Of a stretch of 64,000 nucleotides of DNA, positions 1 to 11,534 are shown one piece after another. Source of the stretch: Brachionus koreanus (Eukaryota; Rotifera; Eurotatoria; Ploima; Brachionidae). Numbering within the stretch: position 1 is the stretch's first letter; every line of letters begins with the position of its first letter. The notes beneath the pieces are model-generated. The model had not been told where the DNA came from. It was given only the letters and a program-made list of their open reading frames with translations, and searched no databases. The stretch lies in the NCBI GenBank assembly GCA_016987375.1, contig PJRA01000274.1:385918-449917 (forward strand), given 5' to 3'. The position numbers were made by a program, and so were the translations under genes.

Positions 1-61
1 CTGTTTCTAAAACTTGTCTTTAATTTCTCTAAACCTCTTTACTTTATTTTACTTTTTTTTG

Positions 62-125
62 TTTTCTTTTAACATCGCCTTAAAGGCGTTCATTGAAATA
101 ATAATAATAATTTATTAATTATATT
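62..125 (+). repeat. LINE 3'-end-like remnant with (AAT)n tail
   Basis: A short hairpin (CGCCTTAAAGGCG at about 76-88) is followed by TTCATTGAAATAATAATAAT. A hairpin followed by a microsatellite tail is the usual 3' end of CR1/Jockey-type LINEs, and the LINE at 43985-45200 ends in a similar way. It lies in an intron of the P450 gene. No coding part of the element is visible, so this is a weak call. Confidence 0.35.
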
Positions 126-145
126 TTTAAAAAAAACTTGTTTAG

Positions 146-2380
146 CTATGGTGAAAAATGGGCAAATAGACGAAGGCTTATAACTCCAACGTTTCATTTT
201 GAAATATTGAATGATTTTCTTCATGTAATGAATGAACAAACTGATATTTTGATACAGATTTTAATAAAGCTTGTAAAAGAAGGTCAAGAAATAAATATTT
301 TTGAGCGTTTAAAAGCATGTGCATTGGATATTATATGTGGTAATGAAAAAATTGAATTTTTAATTTAAAAATTGATGAAGTTTTTTTTTAACTTATTTTC
401 TTTAAAGTTATTTGAATAGTTTTTAAAATGATACAATAATTGATAAAAAAAATAAGATCCTCCTAATAATTGTTACTAACCAATACTGACTATTTTTTAA
501 AAATTTTGATTAGTATTGATTAAGTATTTTTTTAATTTTTTCCTACATCTAAAGGAGCTCTAGTTTGAAATAATATACAACCTCTTTAATTCTTAAAGAA
601 AGATTTTCTAGCCAATTTAGAAATTTTTATTAGTAAATTTAAGATAATCTATTTTTAGAAATTAGAACGCCCTGTCAAAAAGTGTAAAAAATTCAAAATC
701 TAACTTTTAAAATGATTTACAAATAATCAATTTTTTCTTTTAAATGAGGAATACTTGAAACCTTTTTATACAATAGAAACAACAACACAACAACAGATAC
801 AGAAAACTCTCTTACATCCAGAATATGTGGAATATATTAAAAACGCTGTTTTCGAACTTAAAATAAGAATTTGAAGAGCAAAGTAAATATCCTGAATATA
901 TAACATTTTTCATAGATAATCACATACATTTAATTATTTAATTAATTAATTAATTATTTAATTAGTTATTAAGTTCCTTATTTTAAAATTAAATATTTTT
1001 AAAAAAGTAAAAAAATTATTTATTTCGACCTAATAAATCAATTGATGAATTTCAAAAGCTAAGTTTTTTCAAAACTTGTTTAACTAAACTTGTTTAGTTA
1101 GAATAAAGCCTAAAAATATGATGTCTTTTAGAATATATTAAAAAAAAAGAGATTGAGTAAAAATTAACCAACAGTTAAAATCAGAGTGTCAAAAGTATAT
1201 GAAAATTTTGAATAAATTTTGATAAACTCTTAAAATAGATTTTAATCCTTTAATTGTTGAATTTTATAAACTATTCCGAGTTTTTTATGATTATCATACA
1301 CTTAACTCTATTAAATCTATTGGAATGTTTAAATAAAGACAATATTTTGTTTTAAATATATGTTAGTTAAATTTTTTTAATCTAAAAAATTTAAAAGCTT
1401 TTTTAAGAAAATATTATTTAAAATGATAAATTATCTAATTTTGATTCTAAGAGAGTGCAATGGGCCAAAATGTAAATGCCCAGCATGACAAAACATCCGA
1501 ATATGTTCAAGCAGTAGCTCGTATTTCAGAATTGGTCACATTCAGATTTTATAATCCATTACAGTGGTCTGACTTTATTTATCGAATAACACCAAAAGGT
1601 AAAGATTTCAAACGATGTTTAAAAGTTTTGCATAATTTTACAAAAAAAATTATTGTCGAACGTGATAATGATTTAGAAGATGGAGACTTGTTTTCCCAAA
1701 AACGTGTTGCTTTTTTGGATCTTTTACTAAAAGCAAAACGTAAAGACCAATTAATAACTTTCGATGATATACGTGAAGAAGTTGATACATTTATGTTCGA
1801 GGGTCATGATACCACAGCAGCTGCAGCCAGTTGGGCTTGTCAATTGATCGGTTCTCATCCAGAAGTTCAAGAAAAGCTACATAGTGAAATTGATTCGGTA
1901 CTAGGCAACTCTGAACGTCATTTGACAAATGATGACTTAAAGCAACTGAAATATTTAGATTTAGTTATTAAAGAAACTTTACGTTTGTTTCCTTCTGTGC
2001 CTTATTTTGGAAGAACAATATCCGAAGATTGTCAAGTAGGTGAACATAAAATTCTCAAAGGTGAAACGGCAGTTATTCTAGCATACATGATTCATAGAGA
2101 CGAGAAATATTATCCTGATCCGGAAAAATTTGATCCTGATAGGTTTTTGCCGGAAAATATTAAAGATAGACACCCATATGCCTATATACCATTTTCTGCA
2201 GGAAGAAGAAACTGCATTGGACAAAGGTTTGCTCTAATGGAAGAAAAAGTTATAATAGCAAATATCTTGAGGCGATTCAAAATTAAATCAATTAAAACTA
2301 TTGATGAATTAGAACCAGTTGGAGATTTGATTATTCATCCAAATGATGGTTTACCTATTCAGCTTAAATTTAGATTTTAG
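146..2380 (+). CDS. Cytochrome P450, CYP4 clan (3' part; 5' exons outside the window)
   Basis: Haem-thiolate monooxygenase of the ER membrane, probably acting on fatty acids or xenobiotics (family knowledge). Two exons are visible: 146..339 and 1452..2380, split by a 1.1-kb intron with donor GTAATG and acceptor TTCTAAG. The join restores CESAMGQ, the CYP4 CALDIICE..MGQ motif. Exon 1 gives YGEKWANRRRLITPTFHF, the C-helix region. Exon 2 has the I-helix FEGHDTTAA, the ExxR motif KETLR, DPDRF, and the haem loop FSAGRRNCIGQRFA with its Cys ligand, so the catalytic core looks intact. The N-terminal anchor and first exons lie upstream. The CYP4 clan is secure; the subfamily is not. Confidence 0.93.
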
Positions 2381-5300
2381 TTTTCTAAATAAACTGTTTT
2401 TGTCTTTTTTTTCAATTTTTAAAGCTACATCTAGAAATATTATTTGAAGATAAAATTTTCTCTTCTTTTCTAAAATAGTCAATCATATAACTCTTTTAAG
2501 TGCATTACCTCAAAGATAAAAAACTAATAAGGAAAAAAAATTAAATATTTCCTAAAATGATGAATTAACTTTAACTAAAATTATTATGATTATTTGAATG
2601 AATGAATGAGGAAATTATTTTTTGAAAGATTTTTTGGAGAAAATTGAAAGACAAAACATAAATCAATTTCAGTTTCAATGTTAATCAAGTTCAAGTCAAC
2701 TGATTTTCACTTCATTTATTTAATTTAGATAAAATGTTTAATTATCAAATTAATAATTTTTGTTTTTACAAAATTAATATAAGATAAAATTGATATTATT
2801 GTAAATTAAAAGCTAGAATGTTACATATTGCAACATAGATCTCTTGATTGATCAAAAAAGCTCAAAAAGCTATTTATCAATTTTGAATAAAAAATTCAAA
2901 TTTTTTAAAATTACATCTTTTCTTTGATTTTTGTTGAAAAAATTTTTTTAAATCATAAATTTAAAATCAAAAATATTATCATTAATTAATTTTTGTTGTT
3001 AAATGTGCTTATTTTTCATGCAATAAATCGTGGAATGAATAAGATTAAGTTACACAAAGGGTCGAAAAAACTGCCTCTAGTTTTGAATATTAAAATATAA
3101 TTAAAACAGTTAAAATTTAGCTTGAATTTCTCGAATTATTTTTAATTAATCTATTTTCAATTTCTCAGGTGAGTTTTGATAGAATAGTGTCTTTTAAGTT
3201 AATATTCTGAATATATCTACATTCTGTCTAAAAATAGGAAGTTATCAACATGTTTTAAGTTTATTGCTTTAAAGTTAAATACAAATAGCATAGAAATAGA
3301 AAAATAATAGCTTTTAGCAACTCTAATTACTTTCTATTTAAAACAAAATAATATAAAAGAGTTGAATAGCAAGCTAGGATAAATGTTTTGGTAAACTGTA
3401 CTTTGACATAAGTTGACAAAAAAAGGCAGTCTTTTTATACTTAATTTCTCTCTTACTACAAGAGACCTGCTGCAACCATTTTTAGAGAAAATAAGACAAT
3501 CAATTATTTGGCTTTATGCAAAATTATTTTCAAAAGATTTATTCGTTCGCTCTTCGATTATGCTTTTATTCCACTATGCTGTTCGACACAAAAAATATCA
3601 TCAGATCTTCAAAACAAATTTTTTTGGCACATTTAATTCTTTCCGATCAAAACAAAAATCACTGACATGCACAACCAGCTCAAATTGGACTCAATAGAAA
3701 CACACTCATAAGTTCTTATCAATAAATTTTTCATCAAAAAGTCAAACCACAAACAATTAAGATCAGACCTAGATGAATTTAACTCAATAGATGATACTTT
3801 AAACGCTAAATTCACTTCGCTTTACTTAGGTTTCAAAATAACAATTTCTCCATTAAAACTTATTAACTAAAAACTTTAAACTTATTTTATTAGCAAAAAT
3901 TTTCACATAACTCATTTTTATTTACTAAGGCTAGGCTAAAAAGAAGGACTTAGTTCCATTCTGAGCAGCCTGAGGTTTTCCTCGAATTTATTTAGAAACA
4001 AATAAGACAATCAATGATCAATCTTAAAACGTGATAGACTGATTTCTTTGACAAATAAAAATTAACTGATTCAGTCTCTAAGTTCTTTTCAGAATGACTA
4101 TGGTTGTGTCATTTGCAAACATTTTGATACTAAATTTCTTTAAAAGAAAAATATTTGCTAACAAAATTTAAAAAAGTTCATGAACCGCCATTTGACAGAA
4201 ATATCCAGTTCTAAAACCTTGCCTTTAAAAAAAGTAAAAAAATACTTTCTTCTAAAACTAAAGATCGATCCGAGGCAAACTGGTTGGTCAAATAAGTTTC
4301 CTAGAACATCTCGAAAACTATTAACTTGATTTTCTTTACTATTCTTAGTTATATGATTAAAATAGTCTTAAATTTATTTGAAAATTTAATCGAATTCATA
4401 AAATCAAAATTAATTAATAAGTATGTGCAGTATTGTTATTCACAAGTATGTTCAAATGCATTATATTACATTATAAAATTAAAAATTAACAAATATTTAT
4501 GAAGTTAATGTGGTATTTATTAAAAAATTTTTGAATAAAATAATCAATTCAAATTCGTTTTAAAATTGAAAATTATGGACCTAAAAATTTTTACCAAAAA
4601 TGATAAAACATTTACAATTAAATCAAATATAATTGATACCAACTTTATCAATTAGAATTATTTATTTTTTTTAAGAGAAAATTATCTTGTCTAAAAATTA
4701 CAAACTAAAAAAAAGCGTTTTTATCTGGATTTAACATAATTTAATCTTAATATATAAAGAACTTCTACTATTTTTGAATAAATATCATTTAATTTTTGTT
4801 CCCAAAATAGATAAAATAACAAGCTTGAATTAAATAGCTTCTATAGATAAATCTATAAAAGCCTTAACTTATTATAAAAGTTTTATCGTTTATTTATTTG
4901 TCTATAATCTTGCCTTTCATTGCTTTATATGGGCTCTTAATGATTGAAATTTCATATTAATTTTAAATTAATTAGAAACTAGACTCATGCTCAGTTTGTA
5001 TACTAAACATGGTTATATTTTAATGAAAGGCCGTTCGTTAGATTCAATCTGACCATAATAATCAGCGCCTGCATATATTAAAGGTCAAAAAGAATAAATT
5101 ATTTCTCTCGATCAAATCAGCATTTATCTAGAACGCATTTTTCTTTATCAGACTAGATCAAAATTATCAGTTAAAAATGAAAATTCTAGTGACCAAAAAT
5201 AATTTACTCCTCATAAAATAATCAAGTAGGACTTTAATCAAAATTGCGTCATCACGTGATTCAAATTCATATGATTTTAAATTAATTTGTCTGAAAAGAA

Positions 5301-5840
5301 AAATAAAATTATCTTAAAACTCTTTTATTTTTTAATCTAAACTAGGCAATTTAATTTTGAATATTTGAATCTAAAAGCTATTACTATTTAGGGGTATTTT
5401 TTTATAGGAAAACAAGACTTTATTAAGGCATTTTCTGGTTAAGAAAAATTTGTTAATAAGAAACCAGGACAACAAGAAGACTGATATTAGACAACAAAGA
5501 TGTATTTGGAATATGTATTAGAAGAAAATTTTATGCAAAAGCTAAAAAATTTCCAAATTTGGTTATTTAATGCGTGTTTCAAATTCAATTTTTCATTTTT
5601 CTCTCTCTCTCTCATTTTATATTTTTCTTCTTTTGTACATAGATTAAAAGAAATTATTCTTGCTTGCTTCTATATATGCATCGATGTAAAATGATTAATT
5701 GAAAGTATAGAGAAATAAAATAAAATGACTAAGCGACATGAACATTATAAATCAAAGGCTTAGTGCGATTTTTATTCATCTTTTAAAATTTGATTTTTTA
5801 ATTTAGATTTTATACTCGTATCAGAAAGAATCAATTCACA
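2381..5840. other. Gene-poor AT-rich interval between P450 and cofilin
   Basis: No gene is supported in this 3.4 kb. At 3440-3830 there is coding-like but broken sequence; one frame reads KSNHKQLRSDLDEFNSIDD after a stop, so it is probably a decayed element of unknown type. A (CT)n run lies near 5600. The rest is A/T-rich noise. Confidence 0.5.
3925..3966 (+). repeat. Dispersed short repeat, copy 1
   Basis: It contains GGCTAAAAAGAAGGACTTAG followed by TTCCATTCTGAGC. Related sequence occurs at 49873-49910 (same strand) and 59638-59676 (opposite strand). The element class is unknown. Confidence 0.45.
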
Positions 5841-6351
5841 ATGGTAAGTAGTATTTGCGGCTAATGCATGCAAAATTAGGCTTATTAAACATTTTTCATT
5901 TATCTAGTCATCGGGCGTAAAAGTTGATCCAGAATGTATTGAAGCATTTAATCAATTTAAATTAGGAAAAAAAGACGCTTTTCTTTTGTTCGGTTTTAAC
6001 CAAAACGCAACAAAAATTATTGTCTTACACAAAGAGACTAAATTGCCAGATGATCAGAAAAAAACCAAGAATGAACAATGGGACAATTTGGTTAACATGT
6101 TGCCGGATAATGATGTTCGATATGCCGTAGCCGATGTTCACTATAACACCTCTGAAGGCCCGCGTACCGACATGGTATTTGTCACTTGGGCTCCAGAAAC
6201 CGCCACCATCAAGCAACGTATGTTGATGGCCAGTAGCAAAGATGCGCTCAAAAATGCTCTTGTAGGCTGCCGTACAACTATTCAAGCCTGTTGCTATCCG
6301 GATTTGGACTTGAAAGCTGTTGTCGAAAAATTCAAGGGAACCCTAGATTAA
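5841..6351 (+). CDS. Actin-depolymerising factor / cofilin
   Basis: ADF/cofilin proteins sever and depolymerise actin filaments in the cytoplasm. The CDS is join(5841..5843, 5908..6351), 148 aa, the usual family length. The first exon is only the ATG, followed by GTAAGT and a 64-bp intron ending TTTATCTAG. An intron right after the ATG is a classic ADF gene feature. The N-terminus MSSGVKVDP keeps the Ser-3 site that LIM kinase phosphorylates in the family. Further support is the core stretch DVRYAVADVHYNTSEGPRTD, then VFVTWAPETA and the KQRMLMASSKDALK actin-binding helix. Base composition is less AT-rich than its flanks, consistent with high expression. A polyA signal AATAAA lies near 6626. 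Confidence 0.95.
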
Positions 6352-7274
6352 TTGGCCAAATTAATGTAACGAAGCCAGTAATGTCCAACTAAATTTATCA
6401 ATCAATCAATCCAATTTTTTTCTTAATTTTTATGGCTATTTTCGGAATTTGTAACGAAAATTAAAAAAAATGGACAATTATTCTTTCGTTTCCTTAGACT
6501 TTTATTTGGAATTACTTTTTTTTTGTTTATTTTATTTTTCAGAACTTTTTGTGTGTATTAAATTCTTTGAGTTGCATCAAGATCATTTGGAATACAACTA
6601 ACTATTATTTATCTTATAATTATTAATTAATAAATTAATCAGTTCTAAACGAAATTAAAAAATAAAATAAAATATTTAAAATTTAAATTTATTCTTATAT
6701 TCAAGCGTGCTTATTTATAAAATAGAATCTAAGATAATTTTTTATTAGCTAATTCTCTATTCAAATTAAATTCCCCCTAAATTTGAACAAAAATAAATTA
6801 GAAATTAAAATTAATGAAACTTTTAATATGAAATATAAAAAATTAGAATTTTTTATTATAACATCAAATTCATTTTTTATTTAAACAAAACTAAATTTTT
6901 CTTACCTTTTTCCTAATCAGTAAATAAGATTTTTGTACAATCATTTATATCTAAATCTTTTTAATTGTATTAAACATTTTTATAATCGCACGCGGATTGA
7001 AAAAAAGGTTTTTAGACCATTCTGAACTTCTTAATTGCCACAGCCATTAAATCATTCTTTATAAATAAAAATAAATTAATCAAATTCACTTGTTCGATTA
7101 AAAAAATTTTTTTTTTTATTTTTACAAAAATAACGCACCACCTAAATTCAAATTTTAGTGAATAACAAAAATCATTTAGATTTTTGGTGTTACGACGGTT
7201 CTGTGAAATTTAGTACAATAGATCAAAGAGTAAAAACCTTATAAATTTTTTCCTAGAGGTTAATATTGGTTCTG

Positions 7275-7385
7275 TAAATGTAAACCCTACAACATTCATA
7301 GTTACATCAACATTATAATTGTTATCAGCTAAGCTTGCTTTTTGCTAATAATTCAACTATGAATGTTGAGCTTTGTTGCATTTGC
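7275..7385. repeat. Hairpin-forming MITE-like sequence
   Basis: CAACATTCATAGTT at 7290-7303 is repeated as a perfect 14-bp inverted copy at 7355-7368. Weaker complementarity (AAATG.AA) extends outwards, with a loop of about 51 bases. The sequence just left (ATTGGTTCTGTAAA, 7265-7278) also occurs at 60417-60430 inside a larger hairpin element. Confidence 0.5.
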
Positions 7386-7790
7386 AAAATCAATTTTTAC
7401 TCTATGAAAAAAGCAATAAGATATTTTTACATAAAATTATCTCGAAATGACACCGAAAAACACTTTTAATGCTAGCAAAAAAAGTAATGTTGTTTTCTTA
7501 AAGTCACTAGGATTTCGTTTTTTTTTATAAAATAATGGAAAATAAAATTCAATTAACCAGATTTTAATTTTTACAATTCTTGAAGTTTAAACTGATTAGA
7601 TATTTTTTAAGTAACAAAATGCAAGCTTAGAATTGAAGACAAAATCATCTTTAGTTATTAAATTTAAAATCATAGCAATATTTTTTGTAATTAAAGACAG
7701 ATTAAAATTTTTTTAATTATTATTAAAAAATTATTATAAATTAAAACCAAAACGTTTTTTCATTTTGTTGAATTTAAGTTTCTGCTTTAA

Positions 7791-7888
7791 TATTTAATAG
7801 TTCATTATATATAATAGTATATAATAATATTTAATAGTATATTTAATAGCACATTTAATAGTTAGATTTAATGATTTAATAGTTCATT
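7791..7888. repeat. Degenerate tandem repeat, unit about TTTAATAGTATA
   Basis: TTTAATAG recurs about five times with variable 4-12 base spacers. It is low-complexity and no function is inferred. Confidence 0.6.
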
Positions 7889-7978
7889 TGCTAATGCGTT
7901 TTCTTGATTGTTTGATTTTTCTATGTCATTATAGGTAGTTATGCACATATAAAGCGTCCATTCATGTTTAAAACAAAT

Positions 7979-8482
7979 TTAGAATCTCGGTTGACCAAGA
8001 GAAGCCATCTTCACCCAAAAATTCATTGATTCGTTCAAATCATCATTATCTAAGCTATCAATACCGTCTATATCACATAATTCTTCATTCTCAAAATCGT
8101 CTTCACTACTTGAATCAATGTCAGTATCAATTTGCTCTTCAATTTCATCATTTTCAGACTCATTACTCACACTGGATACATAATTTGAAAATTTAGAACT
8201 ATTTCTTTTCAATTTGGACATTTTAAATCAAAATTCAATAAAATTGAGGTAAAAAATCAGAATTTTATTTTTTTTTATAAAAAAATCTTATTAAATATGT
8301 TCTAAAAGTAATTTAGATTGTAAGAAATTTGATAAACTTTATTTTTAGTGCAAAAAATTTTTCTTAAAAACTAGCGAACAAAATTCAAAATCCTTTTAGT
8401 GGTAATTTACACTTATTATGAGAAACAAAAATATAAAAAAAAATCTGGGATCCGTTTGGACCCCAACATGATTGTTCTAGGG
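7979..8482 (-). mobile_element. piggyBac-like transposon remnant (end plus acidic N-terminal ORF)
   Basis: On the minus strand TTAA (8483-8486) is followed directly by CCCTAGAACAATCATGTTGG, then GGTCC...GGATCCC. TTAA plus CCCTAG-type ends are the hallmark of piggyBac superfamily elements. About 260 bases further in, a minus-strand ATG (8221) opens an 80-aa ORF that is highly acidic (SSEDDFENEELCDIDG), like the N-terminus of piggyBac transposases. It then stops, and no DDD catalytic core is visible. I could not find the opposite terminus. It is probably an internally deleted, non-autonomous copy. Confidence 0.55.
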
Positions 8483-9309
8483 TTAATGCAGCATTAATGT
8501 TTGGCTTTTAATTTCTAATTTTTCCATAGAATACAGAATTTTGTATACAGAATGCTTTTTTTTTCCAAAAAAATGTATCAATGATTAATTTTCCGAAAGT
8601 TTTTAGACCTACAATTAAAATGACTTATGAAATTTGGTTAAAAAACGAAACGAGATTCTAAACTTGAGGCACTATTTATTTTTTAATTTCAAGAAAACAC
8701 ATCATGGGTGATGAAGGAAAAAGAAAAAATTAAATTTTTAAAAATAAATTCACAAAATTGAATTTGTAGATTTAATATATATTTTTTTAGTAGCCTTATC
8801 AGTATGGTTTGGTCAGAAGCTCAAGGATTTGATTTTACTTTATAAAGTCATTAGTTTTATAAAAATTCAATATTATATTTTGTGTCCACTTTTAATATTC
8901 AAATTCTTATAAATTAAAGCTTTTGTCGACCATTTTGAAAGTGGCTTAAATCTTCATTTTTCAAATTTCAAATAATTTCCTTTATCTTTCAAATTCTCAT
9001 TTCTAAAATTTTAAAAATTTTGAACTTTTGATCATCATGCAGGTCAATTTTCGCAATTTAGTTCCGGTCACAGGCAGAGCTAAGCATAAGTAAAACATTT
9101 TACTTAATCTTAGATAAAGCTTAAATTAAATTTAAAAAATATTTCTATTGATTTTTTAATATAAAAATTAAATAAAATATATTTCAGTAAACTAAAGACA
9201 AACTTTTCAAATATATTGTGCATCGGATTAGTCAAAAAAAAATTGAAATTTTTGATTTTTGCGTTTAAATTTGAATGCAATATATTGGTATAAGTTGTTA
9301 ATATTCATT

Positions 9310-10856
9310 ATGGAGAATTTTGAAAATCTGAACGGTTTCGATCTAATACCTGATTTACCAAATGAGCTCTTAACTTTATCTCCATTTGTTCAAATTTTCT
9401 CACCAATCCATTCTCCCGACGCTCTTAGTACACAAATAAACGAAATTCAGCCGGCTCAAATACCCATTTCATCAAATCAAAACGAATCTCCTATTCAAGT
9501 AAAGTCTTGCTCAGAGAGCCCTGTTCTGCCATTTCAGTCTATCAATTCCAATTCGGATCAACAAAGACCTAAAAGAGCTGCTGCTCTAGCTGCCAACTTT
9601 TGGATATCTAGCTTAAAAAGAAAGGGTACTTTTGATGACTTAGATAAAGAAAATGAATATTTAGACAAATCTCGTTCAAAAGTAGGCAATAATTTGAATT
9701 AAATTCAATTTAAATTGATTGCATTTTTTTAGACTAAGACAAATTTGGTTAAAAAACGAAAATCTACTTTAAAAAAAAAGAGCTCGCAGTTAAGCACAAG
9801 CAAAATAGATAATTCTGCAAACAAAGAAAACTTTAGCTTAGATGAAACTGAGGTAATATTTAAAAATACTTAAAATTTTAAAAATATCTATAATATTTAT
9901 AAATATGCTTAGTTTTAAAGTTTGATTATTATTTTTTTCTCTAGATTGAAAAACGACTCAAAGAATTTCTAAGCACTGAGCAAATTCAGCCGATAAATTC
10001 AAATTTAGGAGATATACCTACCGAATTTATTGCCAACAATCAAATAAATGAACAATTTTCATTTCAAGGAAACGAAATCTTTGATCCTAACCTTTTTTAT
10101 GATAATTTAGACAACCCATTTTCAAATAATGTCGTTAATCCTGAATGTAATACAGCGCTTGATTTTAGTTTTAATTTAAACACGCCAACTAGAATAGATA
10201 AACCAATGATATTATGTTTAAGTGACAATTTGTACTATGATGATAGTAATTATGAAAAGGACGACTTGGGTTTTACTATTAGCAAAGCAGTTGAATCTAA
10301 TTTTGAGCAACAAACTTATGTTGACTTCAATTTGAATAATTTTAATGAGCCTTTGCTAGATTTAAATAATAATAATTACTTTCCATTTGATAATCAACAG
10401 TGCAGTCAAATGCACCAAAATAATACTGAGTTTGATTCAAATGAAAAAATGGTAAAAGTTCAATTAAAATTTTTTTAAGATAAAATTAATTTTTTTTAAA
10501 GCTTTATGAAGGTGTTGATCTACTGGAATTGAACAGTGGGAAAAGAGCTGATAAAATAATTGGCTATGCTGCCAATGTAATTAAAGTTTTGTTTACAATG
10601 AAAGAAATAAAATGTGGGATATTTAGCGATAATGAAGGAAAAACTAGAAGCAAATCTCGATTACCATTTGATGACTACCGAACCGAGATTTTAAAAAGTA
10701 TTCTACATTAATTAAATGTTTTTGTTTATGATTTTATTTTTCTTAGAAGCGATTGTTAAAAAGTTTAACTACAGTGAATTGAGCTCAGATAAACTGTGGG
10801 AAAATATCCGTCCATCAATTAATAAATGTCTTAATACTCTAAGAAAAAGCGCTTAA
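9310..10856 (+). CDS. Five-exon nuclear protein with BEN-like C-terminal domain
   Basis: The CDS is join(9310..9681, 9733..9852, 9945..10451, 10502..10697, 10747..10856), 434 aa, with every junction in frame at GT..AG sites. Residues 1-330 are disordered, with QQRPKRAAALAANFWISSLK and a basic patch VKKRKSTLKKKSS that suggests nuclear location, then a D/N-rich acidic stretch. Residues about 345-432 read as a compact helical domain with ANVIKVLFTMKEIKCGIFS and LWENIRPSINKCLNTLRK. The order of hydrophobic and basic positions resembles BEN domains (DNA- or chromatin-binding), but this is from memory and not a search. The ATG at 9310 is the first methionine in frame. Function is not otherwise known. 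Confidence 0.7.
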
Positions 10857-11173
10857 TTTGAATATTTAATTTAATATAATTTAATTTAAATCTTTTTTTT
10901 TGTAGAAAAATGATTGTAAATTTACCAATTTAATTAATTAATCGATTTGTTTTGACATTATTGTCATTAAATTTGTTGAAAACAGATTAAGTATTTTGCT
11001 TTTCAAAATCGAATTTTCCAAAATATTTCCATTTTTCTTTAATTTTGAATAAATAAACATTCTTTCATATTTTATTTTTTTAATGAAATTAAAATTCATT
11101 TTTTTAAACATTTTATTAAAAATTATATTAAAAAAATGATCTAAAATAGTCTTAACCATTTTAGTTGCAAAAA

Positions 11174-11365
11174 TTAATCGTTTTTCTGTTCTTTGTTTTC
11201 ATCAATCTTTTGGACAGGTTCAGCATCATTTTTTTGTTCCAAATTCGGAGTGCAGCTAATTAAAGGGCGCACTGGAGGTGGACCGTAAGTTTCACATTTA
11301 ATTGCTTGAGGTGGCATCCCATAGCAAGGTGACGAAAGCTGTGGAATATTATTATTAGATGACAT
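11174..11365 (-). CDS. Small proline- and charge-rich orphan protein, 63 aa
   Basis: The ORF begins MSSNNNIPQLSSPCYGMPPQ, continues with TYGPPPVRP, and ends in a K/E/D-rich tail. No family is recognised and there is no signal peptide or membrane segment. TTTTTTTCAAG, a good splice acceptor, sits directly before the ATG, so this could be either the last exon of a spliced gene or a trans-spliced mini-gene. A minus-strand AATAAA lies about 60 bases past the stop. The composition looks coding rather than random. Confidence 0.45.
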   Translation of the reverse strand: MSSNNNIPQLSSPCYGMPPQAIKCETYGPPPVRPLISCTPNLEQKNDAEPVQKIDENKEQKND

Positions 11366-11534
11366 CTTGAAAAAAATTTAGCAATATTGAGAATATTTGA
11401 AATTTTGAGAGAATTTATAGCAAACTCGCTGAGGTATAGCTTTTTTTAAATATTAGCATGTTTTATGAAAATGTTTATTTTCAAAATAAAATTAAAAAAT
11501 TTCGCAATTATCAACGTCACCATTAAAGAAAATG

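Larger units (their letters stand above)
6352..7978. other. AT-rich intergenic sequence with small hairpins
   Basis: The first about 300 bases are the probable cofilin 3' UTR. The rest shows no gene; it holds the hairpin at 7275-7385 and the degenerate tandem repeat at 7791-7888. Confidence 0.5.

Noticed and set aside
3413..3697. 94-codon plus-strand ORF
   Set aside because: No recognisable motif and no consistent start. Neighbouring frames look equally coding-like, so this is a decayed sequence and not a gene.
5500..5694. 64-codon ORF upstream of cofilin
   Set aside because: Low-complexity F/S/L content over a (CT)n run, no splice or homology support.
6025..6285. 86-codon minus-strand ORF
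   Set aside because: Antisense shadow of cofilin.
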